Assembly (NCBI GenBank): GCA_963643465.1
Contig: CAVIJT010000009.1
Coordinates: forward strand, 62,001-126,000
Source: CAG-411 sp963643465
GTDB lineage: Bacteria > Bacillota > Clostridia > Lachnospirales > Lachnospiraceae
DNA length: 64,000 nt
Reading direction: 5' to 3'
In this document: one piece after another, positions 10,601 to 19,833 of the stretch
How the letters are laid out: each line of letters opens with the position of its first letter
Numbering within the stretch: the stretch's first letter is position 1
Notes under the pieces: model-generated
Seen by the model: only the letters and a program-made list of their open reading frames with translations
What the model was told of the DNA's origin: nothing
Databases searched by the model: none
Made by a program: the position numbers and the translations under genes

Positions 10601-12548
10601 TAATCTTTAATCCTGTAGTTGCTGGCTGTGCTGTTGTAGTAATTGTTTCTGTAGTTGTTACTGCAAAAGTATAGGTCTTTTCTACATCTACAGTCTTTCC
10701 ATCCTTACCCTTTGCTTTTACATAAAGAGCAAACTCATCTCCAACTTCTTTTGCATCCGCACCAATTGTTACAGTTGCTTTTCCATCTTTTACTTCTGTC
10801 CAATCAGCTCCGTCATAACTGTAATATGCGTATTGTGCATCTTTTACTTCAACAGTTACATCAAATGCTTTCTCAAATTCGCTACTATCCTTAGATACGC
10901 TAATCTGTGCAGCACCTTCTTCTGGTGTTACTGTTGGCTCAACTGTTTTTTCTGGCTCTTTTGTTACTTCTGGTGTTGCAACAGGTGTTGCGTTTTTGTC
11001 ATAAAGAACAACAACGCTTCTTCCCTTCACAGAACCAGATACTTTTCCGCCTGAAACTGTAAAACTTCCATTGTTTCCAGTAGCATCTTCGTATGTTCCA
11101 TCTGCTAAACCAGACAATCCACTAACATCAAAGTTTCCACTGTTACTTCCAAAGTTTGCAATTACAACACCCTTTGTTCCACGTTTTACAATTGCAAGAT
11201 TTCCATTAGTGCTACAGTTTTCATTTTCTCCAACCATTGCATTTTTAAAATTGTTTACTGCTGCAACTGTTGGATCTTTCCATGTTTTATCTGTGGTACT
11301 CATTCCTAATGAACCATTAACTACCATACTACCACCAGTGTAGCTTATGCTATTTGGTCTCGCGAAAAACAAAGACTGTGTATCTGCTCTTGATGCAAGG
11401 GCTGCCCAAGCTACCACAATACCTTCATTTGTCATATAATTGTAATCGCCATATGGATTGTTTGTATCAGTACCTGTCATTCCCCAATCATTCAAATAAG
11501 TATCGTGATTCTCAACCCATGTAATCAAGTTATCGCTAGAAATATTATTTGTAGAAGTTCTGTCATATGTAAAGATATCTGAAGCACTTGATAACTGTTT
11601 CTTCTGAATTCCATCCTTGAACATCCAGCCAATCTGACTCTCTGTTACCTTGATTCCTTCATTAACATAGTATTTCATAGCGCTAGCTCCGCCAGAGAAC
11701 TCGAATTTATTCAAAATCTCTCCATAAATAAGAATACTATCACCATATTCTTGACGAATCTTTCCTACCGTATTTTTCCAAAAGCTATCTTGTGCATCAC
11801 CTGAATCTTCAGATGTTCCAATATGTTTTGCAGTATCAAAACGGAAACCACTAGCTCCGTCAGCTAACAACTGCTTCATATAATCAAGGAAACGCGCCTG
11901 TACATCTGCATTGTTAGTATTAACATCAGCCAAACCAACATTATTATTAACCATTGCAGAACGGTCCTTATCTCCATTGTCATCTGTTCCAAATTCCTTA
12001 CCAGTACCATGGAAATATGATGAATTATCTTTCCAGAAAGATGGAACTCCATCTTTCAAGGCATATCCACCACTTTTTCCCTGACTTGCAATATGGTTTG
12101 CAATAACGTCAACAATGATACTTACACCATACTCTTTTGCAGTGGCACACATTGTTTTAAATTCTTCTTCTGTACCGTATGCAGAACCAAACGCGTAATC
12201 ATATGGCTGATAACTCTTCCACCAATCATTATTTGAAGTAAATCCCTCGCAAGCCTGACATGGAGACACCTGTACTACAGAATATCCCGCTTTTGCAATA
12301 TCCTCAATGTTATTTGTTACCTCTGTAAACTTCCAATCCCAGGCATGTAAAATGTTACCATCGTTTACAGATGCCAAGCCGTACGCATTCGCATCTACTG
12401 ATGTTGCCTCAGATGTTACTTCTACTTCTGTAGCCACATCATTTGAAGCTGTAGCAAAAATTGGTGCTGGACAAGTTCCCAAAATGGTACTTGAACTCAT
12501 CAATACTGCCATCAAACTTCCCATAATTCTTCGCTTTAAATTATGCAC
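7605..12548 (-). CDS. Secreted multimodular alpha-amylase (GH13), 1647 aa
   Basis: Extracellular alpha-amylase acting on starch. I place the start at GTG 12548, because a perfect GAGGAGG lies 8 bases upstream; an upstream in-frame ATG (12575) would put that SD inside the gene. A signal peptide covers about residues 1-32. Catalytic residues are seen in DVIANH (about 147), GFRFD (nucleophile Asp about 238), LIYGE (acid Glu about 277) and ENHD (about 346-349). Downstream are an Ig-like region, a CBM26-like module (GAKWPGTAMTLEGDYYVFAD), Pro/Thr linkers, a large IAQGAANDDPR module shared almost verbatim with the amylase at 1-4721, and Lys-rich Ig-like C-terminal repeats ending KFKVKK. The protein is very large for the family because of the accessory modules. 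It likely arose by duplication with later divergence of the catalytic half. Confidence 0.93.
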   Translation of the reverse strand: MHNLKRRIMGSLMAVLMSSSTILGTCPAPIFATASNDVATEVEVTSEATSVDANAYGLASVNDGNILHAWDWKFTEVTNNIEDIAKAGYSVVQVSPCQACEGFTSNNDWWKSYQPYDYAFGSAYGTEEEFKTMCATAKEYGVSIIVDVIANHIASQGKSGGYALKDGVPSFWKDNSSYFHGTGKEFGTDDNGDKDRSAMVNNNVGLADVNTNNADVQARFLDYMKQLLADGASGFRFDTAKHIGTSEDSGDAQDSFWKNTVGKIRQEYGDSILIYGEILNKFEFSGGASAMKYYVNEGIKVTESQIGWMFKDGIQKKQLSSASDIFTYDRTSTNNISSDNLITWVENHDTYLNDWGMTGTDTNNPYGDYNYMTNEGIVVAWAALASRADTQSLFFARPNSISYTGGSMVVNGSLGMSTTDKTWKDPTVAAVNNFKNAMVGENENCSTNGNLAIVKRGTKGVVIANFGSNSGNFDVSGLSGLADGTYEDATGNNGSFTVSGGKVSGSVKGRSVVVLYDKNATPVATPEVTKEPEKTVEPTVTPEEGAAQISVSKDSSEFEKAFDVTVEVKDAQYAYYSYDGADWTEVKDGKATVTIGADAKEVGDEFALYVKAKGKDGKTVDVEKTYTFAVTTTETITTTAQPATTGLKIRIPKSEVDFTPSVYFFEGSTTIGAKWPGTAMTLEGDYYVFADESMTGSYTAIFNDGKSENNTWQDPQKDKGGYTVSGYMEYSKSKASVSEVTEGGKDVTTTTSVPATVSPNAKKAGKAPEFTEPGTATSTPEETVGPTPEGTAGPTPEVTEEPIVASPYVEVSVPDQSEFDTDTMDVTLTLKDATKGTYTIDGGVTKTFVDGETVTIGEGKIADTEVTLKVTATDGNKDYEQTYTYKKVFNPGKEAESQNVTVATSAVKKIQSLFEVVADAAEVNAASNDSLASQYGTNTVGIGTKKTISVDKSIDDWDSSMLIAQGAANDDPRVYRENSMYEVGIDMYALYGAYDDNNLYLMWEMTNVQDVVAPNDNYPLTQGTLYENMNCPFFIAVDTGNSDAIGNNGNLQTTGTLWDNRISITNSFNRMVVASYNGANGPYVYGGDSSGLNPVEIYGPQANAKTGAQATGVKLGYGKGILSKEVVGIDKAYGAYNDRVVGDVCNDGAAWVDFNTLGHDSATMDFHFEISIPLSELGISASDVQNNGVGVYIAATMGMSAMDCLPYDVSMNDNADLPDTESQEFNSYEKSDEDLVTTSFARIGNGTINPARTPNVTKTAEPDETPAVEETPAVDETPAAEETPVADVTATPEVTVAPATEEPQETVAPATEEPQETVAPATEAPTAEPIKVEVTSTEQMVVNFGANLSAPQEAGTALTLEAKPMNTTGTCQYQFAIDGELVQGYSENATYQWNTTSGKHTIQVAVKDENGNTVSVTKNYTVEGDVVATEAPATTAGVVTVPTTVPTTAPIDNGNVPGAVTQAAMTAELKFSPATSVAVNKKVTITPVIANYKTSYTYSIVAKKNDGTVKAIATDSTAASVTWKPTAKGTYTITINAKDAEGNLATKSYTYKVTKLALTAKANKKAIKRGKKIKFTAKASSVTGTAKYRFVIKKGAKKIATVKYGKKKTYTWKAKKSLKVGTYKCMISVKDGSGTVVTKTVKFKVKK
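8590..8655 (-). repeat. 33-bp perfect tandem duplication in the amylase linker
   Basis: Two adjacent identical 33-bp copies (8590-8622 and 8623-8655) start GGTGCAACTG, and a partial third copy follows. They encode the linker unit ATEEPQETVAP twice. The repeat is in frame and probably length-variable between strains. Confidence 0.85.
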
Positions 12549-13210
12549 TTTGAATTCCTCCTCTTCAAATTTCATGAATTATACTTTCACCAACTTCATT
12601 ATATAACATTTTTTTATTTTTGCCTAATACAAATTTCAAATATTTTTAACATTTCCTTAACCTTTTGCCATTTCCATCTTGTAAATTCCGCACAAATAGG
12701 CAGTTTCTTTCTTTTTATTTTTTGGACAAACTATCTAATTTTAATTTTTTCACTAAAAATTTTTCACAAAATCTTTTTTTCTTTTCATATTGGGGTTTTT
12801 AAAGGATTATCATTTTTCTTGTATTTACCATTCTTTCCCTGTTTTTTTCTAGGCATTCTTTACAATTTTTATATATTTCTCCTCGTCCTTTTGTACTCTT
12901 TGTCAACACAAAAAACATTGTATTTCTCCCAGACCTCCCTTTTCCATTTTTTGCTCATTCATTGTGATTTTGCACAAATGCAAAGTTTCTTTTTATACAC
13001 TTTACACATTTTTTTACGTTATTTTTTTAACCTAAATACCTTCACTTTTTGTCTTTCTTTTCAAATGTATTTTTTCTTTATATTAGCATTCTGTTTTTCT
13101 CGAACAAACCCGTAGCAGTTCAGCCAATAGGCTAAGATGTTACAGTTAATAATTGCATTCTTTTTTCAACAATAGTATAATGAACATATTAGAGAGTTGG
13201 GGGGATTAAT
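12549..13210. other. Long T-rich intergenic region between amylase and next gene
   Basis: About 660 bp without a convincing gene. The plus strand is strikingly T-rich from about 12600 to 13090, so the amylase mRNA would carry a long A-rich leader if transcription starts upstream. A plus-strand open frame crossing it is Phe/Leu-rich, has no SD and is judged an artefact of composition. The last 70 bp carry the promoter and SD of the gene at 13211. Confidence 0.5.
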
Positions 13211-13594
13211 ATGGGTATAAGACCACATTCGGAAGCTGAAAAGCCTTACGATACTACTTTAGAAGATAATATATCTATGTACGACAAACTTCCATACAAA
13301 AGGAATGAAGATTTATGCAATGTTTCTACTCTTGCTTTAAACAGCGGAAATTTAGTTAAATTTTATCGTTGTACTGACACAGAGGAAGCAAAAGAAATTA
13401 AGAATCAAGATGAAGCCTTTTCCAAAATTGTATCGGAACATCTGGATGCACAAGCCAAAAGTATTTCAGAATTACATGCACATTATCCAGTTTTATTCGG
13501 TGCGCTGGAAGATAAAGAGAATTCGGACAATTCCTATGAAGAAGAATACGAAGAAGCTGGGGACGATGAAATTTCCTCCGATGACGAGGAATAA
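13211..13594 (+). CDS. Small acidic protein of unknown function
   Basis: 127 aa, not recognised. SD GGGGGG lies 7 bases before ATG 13211. There is no signal peptide or membrane segment, so it is probably cytoplasmic. The last 25 residues are almost entirely Asp/Glu/Ser (YEEEYEEAGDDE...), and the middle has an amphipathic stretch (ISELHAHYPVLFGALED). It lies 89 bp upstream of argH on the same strand, with no clear terminator between, so it may be co-transcribed with it. Confidence 0.7.
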   Translation: MGIRPHSEAEKPYDTTLEDNISMYDKLPYKRNEDLCNVSTLALNSGNLVKFYRCTDTEEAKEIKNQDEAFSKIVSEHLDAQAKSISELHAHYPVLFGALEDKENSDNSYEEEYEEAGDDEISSDDEE

Positions 13595-13683
13595 GCATAG
13601 AATACTTCTTTGTTCTGTCGGTGTGGCACAGTAACAACCAAATAGTAACTATAGAGAAAAATAGAAAGACGAGGTAATAATTT

Positions 13684-15057
13684 ATGAAACTTTGGGGCGG
13701 TCGTTTTACAAAGGAAACGGATCAGTTAGTTCACAATTTTAACGCATCCATTGGATTTGACCAAAAATTTTACAAACAGGATATCAATGGCAGCATTGCT
13801 CACGTAACAATGTTAGCAAAACAAGGCATTTTAACAGAATCAGAAAAAACTTCTATCATAGAAGGTTTACATAGTATTGAAGAGGATATCACAAACGGTA
13901 CCCTTGTCATTGACGGTACTCACGAAGATATTCACAGTTTTGTAGAGGCTCACTTAATTGAACGTGTTGGCGATGTGGGTAAGAAACTTCATACAGGTCG
14001 CAGCCGTAATGATCAGGTAGCATTAGACATGAAATTATATACCAGAGACGAAGTATTAGCAGTAGATGAATTGCTGAAAAAATTACTGGAAGAAATTCAT
14101 GACATCATGAAAGAGCATTTAGATACTTATATGCCTGGATTTACCCATTTACAGAAAGCACAGCCAATTACGCTTGCTCACCACATGGGCGCTTATTTTG
14201 AAATGTTCAAAAGAGACCGTTCCCGCTTAAGTGATATTTATAAGCGAATGAATTACTCACCAATTGGTTCTGGGGCTTTAGCAGGTACTACTTATCCATT
14301 GGATCGTGCTTACACAGCAGAGTTGTTAGGTTTTGATGGACCAACCTTAAACAGTATGGATTCCGTGGCAGACAGAGATTATCTCATTGAATTTTTATCA
14401 GCTATGTCTACAATTATGATGCACTTAAGCCGTTTTTGTGAAGAAATTATTATTTGGAATTCCAATGAATATCAATTTGTAGAGATTGATGACGGATACA
14501 GTACCGGAAGTAGTATTATGCCACAGAAAAAAAATCCAGATATTGCAGAGTTAGTACGTGGAAAGACTGGTCGTGTTTACGGTGCATTGGTATCTCTTCT
14601 CACAACTATGAAAAGCCTTCCTTTGGCATACAACAAAGATATGCAGGAAGACAAAGAGCTTACCTTCGATGCCATTGATACCGTAAAAGGATGTATTGCA
14701 TTGTTCACAGGTATGATAGCTACTATGGAGTTTAAGAAAGACAACATGGATAAGAGTGCAAGAAATGGTTTTACTAACGCTACCGATGCTGCTGACTATT
14801 TGGTAAATCACGGTGTTCCATTCCGCGATGCACATGGTATTGTAGGACAACTTGTTTTGTTCTGTATTGATAAAAATATTGCTCTGGATGACATGACATT
14901 AGAAGAGTATAAAGCTATCAGTCCTGTATTTGAAGAGGATATCTATGATGCCATCAGCATGGAGACCTGTGTAAAGAAGCGTAACACAATCGGCGCACCA
15001 GGACAGGAAGCTATGAAGAAAGTAATTGAATTAAATGAGGCATATTTAGCAGAATAA
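13684..15057 (+). CDS. argH: Argininosuccinate lyase
   Basis: Cleaves argininosuccinate to arginine and fumarate, the last step of arginine synthesis, in the cytoplasm. At 457 aa it has the normal family length. The fumarase/aspartase superfamily signature GSSIMPQKKNP is intact, as are the N-terminal MKLWGGRF and the TGRSRNDQVALD loop. SD GAGG lies upstream of ATG 13684. No other arg genes are adjacent. It ends in a strong bidirectional terminator shared with the convergent deacetylase gene. Confidence 0.97.
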   Translation: MKLWGGRFTKETDQLVHNFNASIGFDQKFYKQDINGSIAHVTMLAKQGILTESEKTSIIEGLHSIEEDITNGTLVIDGTHEDIHSFVEAHLIERVGDVGKKLHTGRSRNDQVALDMKLYTRDEVLAVDELLKKLLEEIHDIMKEHLDTYMPGFTHLQKAQPITLAHHMGAYFEMFKRDRSRLSDIYKRMNYSPIGSGALAGTTYPLDRAYTAELLGFDGPTLNSMDSVADRDYLIEFLSAMSTIMMHLSRFCEEIIIWNSNEYQFVEIDDGYSTGSSIMPQKKNPDIAELVRGKTGRVYGALVSLLTTMKSLPLAYNKDMQEDKELTFDAIDTVKGCIALFTGMIATMEFKKDNMDKSARNGFTNATDAADYLVNHGVPFRDAHGIVGQLVLFCIDKNIALDDMTLEEYKAISPVFEEDIYDAISMETCVKKRNTIGAPGQEAMKKVIELNEAYLAE

Positions 15058-15060
15058 GAA

Positions 15061-15097
15061 AAAAGAGAAATACGCAAAGCGTATTTCTCTTTTTTTG
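15061..15097. terminator. Bidirectional terminator between argH and the deacetylase gene
   Basis: AGAGAAATACGC / GCGTATTTCTCT is a perfect stem with a 3-nt loop, flanked by A-run and T-run. It serves both convergent genes. Confidence 0.9.
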
Positions 15098-15112
15098 CTT
15101 ATGTAAATTTTT

Positions 15113-16414
15113 TTAACGAATGGCACTATAGCTTTGCCCCTGCAATAATTCTGCTTTTTTATATGTAGCCAACTCACTGACTGTCACAAGCTGATATCCT
15201 CGGTTAATCAATTCAGGTATCAAACGTTCTGCTGCACTTGCTGTGGTATCATAAATGTCATGCATTAATATAATGTCACCATCTTTTACTGAATTTAGCA
15301 CAGCATACACAGTAGAATCTGCATTTCTAGTCTGCCAATCTCTCGTATCTATAGACCAAAGAATTAATGGTGTATCTATAGTGGCTTTCACTGTATCATT
15401 ATAGGCTCCATAAGGAGGACGGGTCAACACCGGGTCACTTCCGATAATTTTTTTAATGGCATTTTTCGTAGCATCTGACTCCCATTTTATATCAATTGCT
15501 GATAATGCTGACAATTGTTTATGATTATATGTATGAGATGCAATTTCATTGCCATATTCAAAAGAACTTTTCACCAAACTCTGCGCTGCAACATCTCCCA
15601 ATTTGCACCCTAGCACAAAAAAAGTAGCTCTCGCATCATATTTTCTTAACTGGGTTACAATTCTACTTGTATAGTTGTATGATGGCCCATCATCAAATGT
15701 AAGGGCTATCATAGGCTTGCTTGGATCAATGACTCTTATAACAATGCTTTGTTTTACTTTTGAACCATCCACTGCCTTTGCAGTAAAGGTAACGCTTTTT
15801 CCGGCACCTGCTTTATTAGGATGTATTACCCCTTTCTTAGATATGGTTGCATACTTTTTGTTACTACTTGACCAAGTAACTTTTCCATTAGAAGCGTTTT
15901 TCGGAGAATAGGTCACCGCTAAACGTAATCTCTGCTTTACAAACACATAATTTTGATTCGCAAAAATAGTGAGTTTTTTTACACTTCGCTGCCCTTTTAT
16001 CACATAAGAAAGGCACTTTGTATAGGTTTGTTCATTTCTTGTATAGGTAATCTTTGCTGTCACTGTAACTTTTTTTCCTGCGCCTTTCTTTTTCAAAGTT
16101 ACCTTTCCCTTTTGAGTAATAGATGCGTATTTTTTATTGCTGACACTCCAGCGGATTTTATCATAGGTTCCTGTAATCCAAAGGCTATTTTTCACACTCT
16201 CTTTGGGATATAATTTTATGGTCTTTTTATCAAATGCGGCCTCAAGCTCTGTGCTTTCTTCTGGTGTAGTTGTTGCAGAAATACCACTATCTGTTGCCAC
16301 CACAACTGGTTCTTCAATTTCACTAGCTAAACTTCCTCTTCCTTTTGCTGCCCAAATACCAAAGAATACACACAACAACATTACGCTAACATAACATATC
16401 CTTCTCTTTTTCAT
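15113..16414 (-). CDS. Secreted polysaccharide deacetylase with Ig-like domains
   Basis: 433 aa, probably removing acetyl groups from peptidoglycan or another glycan outside the cell. An N-terminal signal/anchor (VMLLCVFFGIWAA) is followed by two bacterial Ig-like repeats (VTLKKKGAGKKVTVTAK; VIHPNKAGAGKSVTFTAK, about residues 60-225). The NodB catalytic domain then shows LTFDDGPS (Asp pair), SHTYNH (metal His residues), RPPYG, WSIDTRDW and ILMHD. All five canonical CE4 motifs are present. Start ATG 16414 has SD GGGAG. The Ig repeats suggest cell-wall association. Confidence 0.92.
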   Translation of the reverse strand: MKKRRICYVSVMLLCVFFGIWAAKGRGSLASEIEEPVVVATDSGISATTTPEESTELEAAFDKKTIKLYPKESVKNSLWITGTYDKIRWSVSNKKYASITQKGKVTLKKKGAGKKVTVTAKITYTRNEQTYTKCLSYVIKGQRSVKKLTIFANQNYVFVKQRLRLAVTYSPKNASNGKVTWSSSNKKYATISKKGVIHPNKAGAGKSVTFTAKAVDGSKVKQSIVIRVIDPSKPMIALTFDDGPSYNYTSRIVTQLRKYDARATFFVLGCKLGDVAAQSLVKSSFEYGNEIASHTYNHKQLSALSAIDIKWESDATKNAIKKIIGSDPVLTRPPYGAYNDTVKATIDTPLILWSIDTRDWQTRNADSTVYAVLNSVKDGDIILMHDIYDTTASAAERLIPELINRGYQLVTVSELATYKKAELLQGQSYSAIR

Positions 16415-16518
16415 TTCATTTCTCCCCTTTTAGTCTTTCTTTCCCCGAAGGGTTCCATGTTTATGTTAGTTTTTTTCCAATCTTTTGTCAATGCAAAAAG
16501 TACAATCCATACTTTCAG

Positions 16519-17151
16519 TTACCCTTTTATTTCTAATTGAGGACGTAACATAGATACATGTCTCAAAAAACCATCTGAATCATTTTCTCGCACAAATGAA
16601 ATTTTTTGCACACATTTTTGATTATTTTTTTTCTCATACTTATGTACATAAGAAACCACAATTCCATTGCTTCTAGCTGCACTTACTGTAACTTGATCCA
16701 TATCCTCTAACCGCATAATGGTTACATTGTTAAAACAACCACTTTTCTCATTGTAATGTACTGCAAAATGCTTTGTAAAAAGAACTTTTCCAGAATTCTT
16801 TTTTAATTGAAGCATACTGGAAGGTTTTTGATTTAACTCTTCCAAAAAACATCCTTTTAACTGATCCGTTTTAAGACTCTTATTCATAATTTTATTCAAT
16901 ACTTTTTCTGGCTTTTTCCATGCGGCTATGCCAATTGCTGTCCAGAAACATCCAGCAACAATAGCACCAAAAACAGATGCCTCTCCCTGTAATTTCTCTA
17001 ACTCACCCTCTATATAAAACAGATATACAAAAATTCCCATAATAGAAAACTCAAAAATCCCAAGTCCTACCATCATTTTCAAAAAACGTTTCCTTGACTT
17101 TCTTATACTGTCTAAAATTTCTTTTCCATAAAGGGTATTTGATATACTCAT
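16519..17151 (-). CDS. Membrane protein of unknown function
   Basis: 210 aa, not recognised. Two hydrophobic segments (about residues 27-48 and 62-80: MVGLGIFEFSIMGIFVYLFYI and VFGAIVAGCFWTAIGIAAW) are followed by a cytosolic-looking domain of about 130 residues with alternating beta-strand character (VLFTKHFAVHYNEKSGCFNNVTIMRLEDMDQVTVSA). The start at 17151 has SD AAGGAA. It stands alone, with a terminator-like hairpin of the neighbouring glnN upstream. The layout recalls small PH-like membrane proteins, but this is a guess. Confidence 0.75.
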   Translation of the reverse strand: MSISNTLYGKEILDSIRKSRKRFLKMMVGLGIFEFSIMGIFVYLFYIEGELEKLQGEASVFGAIVAGCFWTAIGIAAWKKPEKVLNKIMNKSLKTDQLKGCFLEELNQKPSSMLQLKKNSGKVLFTKHFAVHYNEKSGCFNNVTIMRLEDMDQVTVSAARSNGIVVSYVHKYEKKNNQKCVQKISFVRENDSDGFLRHVSMLRPQLEIKG

Positions 17152-17326
17152 TTTTTTCTTCCTTTCTTTTCCATTGTTTAATCCAACATACTACTCTGAA
17201 AATGCAGGTTCTAATTTTTCTCTATTGCTTTTGCATTTTTAAATAGTATAACAAATTCTTTCCAGCCAAACGAAAAAACAACAAAAAATACTGTGAAAAT
17301 GTAAAAAATAAAATAATTTTTACTTG

Positions 17327-17370
17327 TAAATAAGGGTGAGCTGCACAACTGTACAACTCACCCTTATTCT
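17327..17370 (-). terminator. Terminator of glnN
   Basis: AATAAGGGTGAG / CTCACCCTTATT forms a 12-bp perfect stem with a further inner stem (TTGTACAGTTGTGCAG). It lies 52 bp past the glnN stop. Confidence 0.8.
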
Positions 17371-17421
17371 CAACAATGGACAAATATATAAATCCCTTAT
17401 TCACTCGGATGTAAAACTTAA

Positions 17422-19533
17422 TTAAACCTCGAATAATAAATCTGCGTAGCTAGGTACTGGCCAATATTCTTTTCCAACGATTGGCTCTAATTCATCAATT
17501 GGCGCTCTAAGTGCATCCATATCTGCCTTAACTACATCTTTAAAGAAGTTAGCCTGCTCTTCCACATCTGCCTTAGCAGCTCCCTCAGCAATAGACGCCT
17601 TTAATTTAGCCTGTGCCTTTTGAGCTTGTGCCAACAAATCAGAGGCTTTCTTTAACAACTCTGTCTGAACTTCCACATTTATGCCATCACAAGCTGCCTT
17701 AATCTCATTGATAGAAGCTGCAAGGTCTGTTACATAAGCAATGATTGCAGGAATAAACTTCTTACCAGCCATATCTACCATAGTCTTAGCCTCAATGTTA
17801 ATTGCCTTTGCGTATGTCTCATAGTTAATCTCTGCACGAGCTTCCAACTCTACGCGGTTCATAACACCTAACTTCTCAAACATAGTAACTGTCTTATCTG
17901 ATACTATTTCAGGCACAGCATCTACCATAGTCTTCATATTTGGAAGACCTCTCTTCTCAGCTTCTGCTACCCATCCTTCTGAGTATCCGTTACCATTAAA
18001 GATAACTCTCTGATGATCGGTCAATGTCTTCTTAATCAAATCATGGCATGCGTCTTTTACATCGCTTGCTTTCTCTAACTGATCTGCAAAGTCTGACAAT
18101 ACATCTGCAACAATAGTATTTAAAATAGTGTTTGGTCCAGCAACAGATAAAGATGATGCAACCATACGGAACTCAAACTTATTACCTGTAAATGCAAATG
18201 GGGATGTTCTATTTCTATCTGTAGCATCTTTCATAAAGTCAGGCAATGTACTTACACCAGTATGTAATTTCTCACCTTTCTTAGAACTTGTAGCCTCGCC
18301 AGTTGAGATTAACTGATTTACCACATCCTCCAACTGCTCTCCTAAGAAAATAGAAATAATTGCAGGAGGTGCCTCATTTGCTCCTAATCTGTGATCATTT
18401 CCTGGATTTGATGCAGAGAGACGAAGCAATCCAGCATTTTCATCTACAGCGCGTACTACTGCTGCAAGGAACAATAAGAACTGCATATTCTCATGTGGAG
18501 TCTTACCTGGATCTAATAAGTTTTGTCCGTCATCTGTTACCAATGACCAGTTATCATGCTTACCGGAACCATTTACACCTGCGAATGGTTTCTCATGAAG
18601 AAGACACTCCATACCATGACGCTTTGCCACTTTCTTCATTGTCTCCATAATTAGCTGGTTGTGGTCTGTTGCAATATTAGCAGTTCCATAAATTGGTGCT
18701 AATTCATGCTGTGCTGGAGCAACTTCATTATGCTGTGTTTTTGCAAGAATACCAAGTCTCCACAACTCTGTATTCAACTCTTTCATATAACCAGCAATTC
18801 TTTCTTTTAAAGTACCAAAATAGTGATCGTCTAACTCCTGTCCTTTTGGAGGCATTGCTCCAAACAAAGTACGACCTGTAAAAATCAAATCCTCACGCTG
18901 CAAATATTTCTCTCTGTCTACCAAAAAGTATTCCTGCTCTGCTCCTACAGAACAACTTACTTCCTTAACAGTATCATTTCCTAAACATCTAAGTACACGA
19001 ACTGCCTGGTTACTAATTGCCTCCATAGAACGTAGCAATGGTGTCTTCTTATCTAAGGCCTCACCTGTATATGAACAGAATGCAGTTGGAATACAAAGGA
19101 TTACACCTGCTGCATCTTCTTTTAAGAAAGCTGGTGATGTACAATCCCATGCAGTATAACCTCTTGCCTCACAAGTATCACGAATTCCACCGTTAGGGAA
19201 GGAAGAAGCATCTGGCTCACCTTTTACTAATTCTTTTCCAGAGAACTCTAACATAATTCCACCTTCACCTGCAGGCTGAATAAAGGAATCATGCTTTTCT
19301 GCTGTAATACCTGTCATTGGCTGGAACCAATGTGTATAATGTGTTGCACCTCTCTCTAATGCCCACTCTTTCATTGCATGAGCTACTGCATTAGCAACTT
19401 CCATGTCAAGATCCTGTCCCTCAGCCATAATTTTCTTTAACTTCTTATAAATTGGCTTTGGTAAACGCTCTCTCATTACACTGTCATTAAATACGTCTTT
19501 TGCGAAAACATCTTCAATTACATTCTGTCCCAT
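17422..19533 (-). CDS. glnN: Glutamine synthetase type III
   Basis: ATP-dependent synthesis of glutamine from glutamate and ammonia, central to nitrogen assimilation. At 703 aa it has the length of GSIII rather than GSI (about 450). Type III hallmarks are visible: an N-terminal domain with FQPMTG and GEGGIMLEFSGKELVKGEPD; the metal and substrate loops AEQEYFLV, NGSGKHDNWS and NRTSPFAFTGNKFEFR; and a helical C-terminal region with ANFFKDVVKADMDALR. SD AAAGGA precedes ATG 19533. The 200-bp leader is AT-rich, and no T-box or glnA-type RNA was recognised. Confidence 0.96.
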   Translation of the reverse strand: MGQNVIEDVFAKDVFNDSVMRERLPKPIYKKLKKIMAEGQDLDMEVANAVAHAMKEWALERGATHYTHWFQPMTGITAEKHDSFIQPAGEGGIMLEFSGKELVKGEPDASSFPNGGIRDTCEARGYTAWDCTSPAFLKEDAAGVILCIPTAFCSYTGEALDKKTPLLRSMEAISNQAVRVLRCLGNDTVKEVSCSVGAEQEYFLVDREKYLQREDLIFTGRTLFGAMPPKGQELDDHYFGTLKERIAGYMKELNTELWRLGILAKTQHNEVAPAQHELAPIYGTANIATDHNQLIMETMKKVAKRHGMECLLHEKPFAGVNGSGKHDNWSLVTDDGQNLLDPGKTPHENMQFLLFLAAVVRAVDENAGLLRLSASNPGNDHRLGANEAPPAIISIFLGEQLEDVVNQLISTGEATSSKKGEKLHTGVSTLPDFMKDATDRNRTSPFAFTGNKFEFRMVASSLSVAGPNTILNTIVADVLSDFADQLEKASDVKDACHDLIKKTLTDHQRVIFNGNGYSEGWVAEAEKRGLPNMKTMVDAVPEIVSDKTVTMFEKLGVMNRVELEARAEINYETYAKAINIEAKTMVDMAGKKFIPAIIAYVTDLAASINEIKAACDGINVEVQTELLKKASDLLAQAQKAQAKLKASIAEGAAKADVEEQANFFKDVVKADMDALRAPIDELEPIVGKEYWPVPSYADLLFEV

Positions 19534-19732
19534 AAATATTCTACATCCTTTCTTTTTATCGTAACCTCTCCTTGAAGTATACGTTATCTTTCTTTTTCTG
19601 TCAATTTCATTCGACTCATGAATCGATTTATTTTTTCAACTATGATACTGACAAGTTCATATTTCATAACTGTTTATTCAAATGTCAGCACATAAAACTT
19701 TTTGCATTGTTAGAAAAACTTTCCCAATAATG

Positions 19733-19772
19733 CAAAAAAGCGTCCTCAAATAAATATTTGAGAACGCCTTTG
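19733..19772 (-). terminator. Terminator of the mscS-like gene
   Basis: GCGTCCTCAAATA / TATTTGAGAACGC is a long stem with one mismatch and has a T-run on the minus strand. It lies 60 bp past the channel gene's stop. The interval 19534-19732 holds only the glnN leader. Confidence 0.8.
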
Positions 19773-19833
19773 TTCTTACGATTTCTTCGTCACCATTAAG
19801 ATACCACAAATTTTTCTTTTTGGCAACCCCTTT

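Noticed and set aside
12543..13115. 190-codon plus-strand frame rich in Phe and Leu
   Set aside because: It lies in a T-rich tract, so long runs of TTT/CTT codons avoid stops by composition. There is no SD, and it starts inside the opposite-strand amylase gene.
19534..19732. Possible riboswitch in the glnN leader
   Set aside because: No conserved T-box, glnA or other motif could be found by eye; only AT-rich leader sequence.
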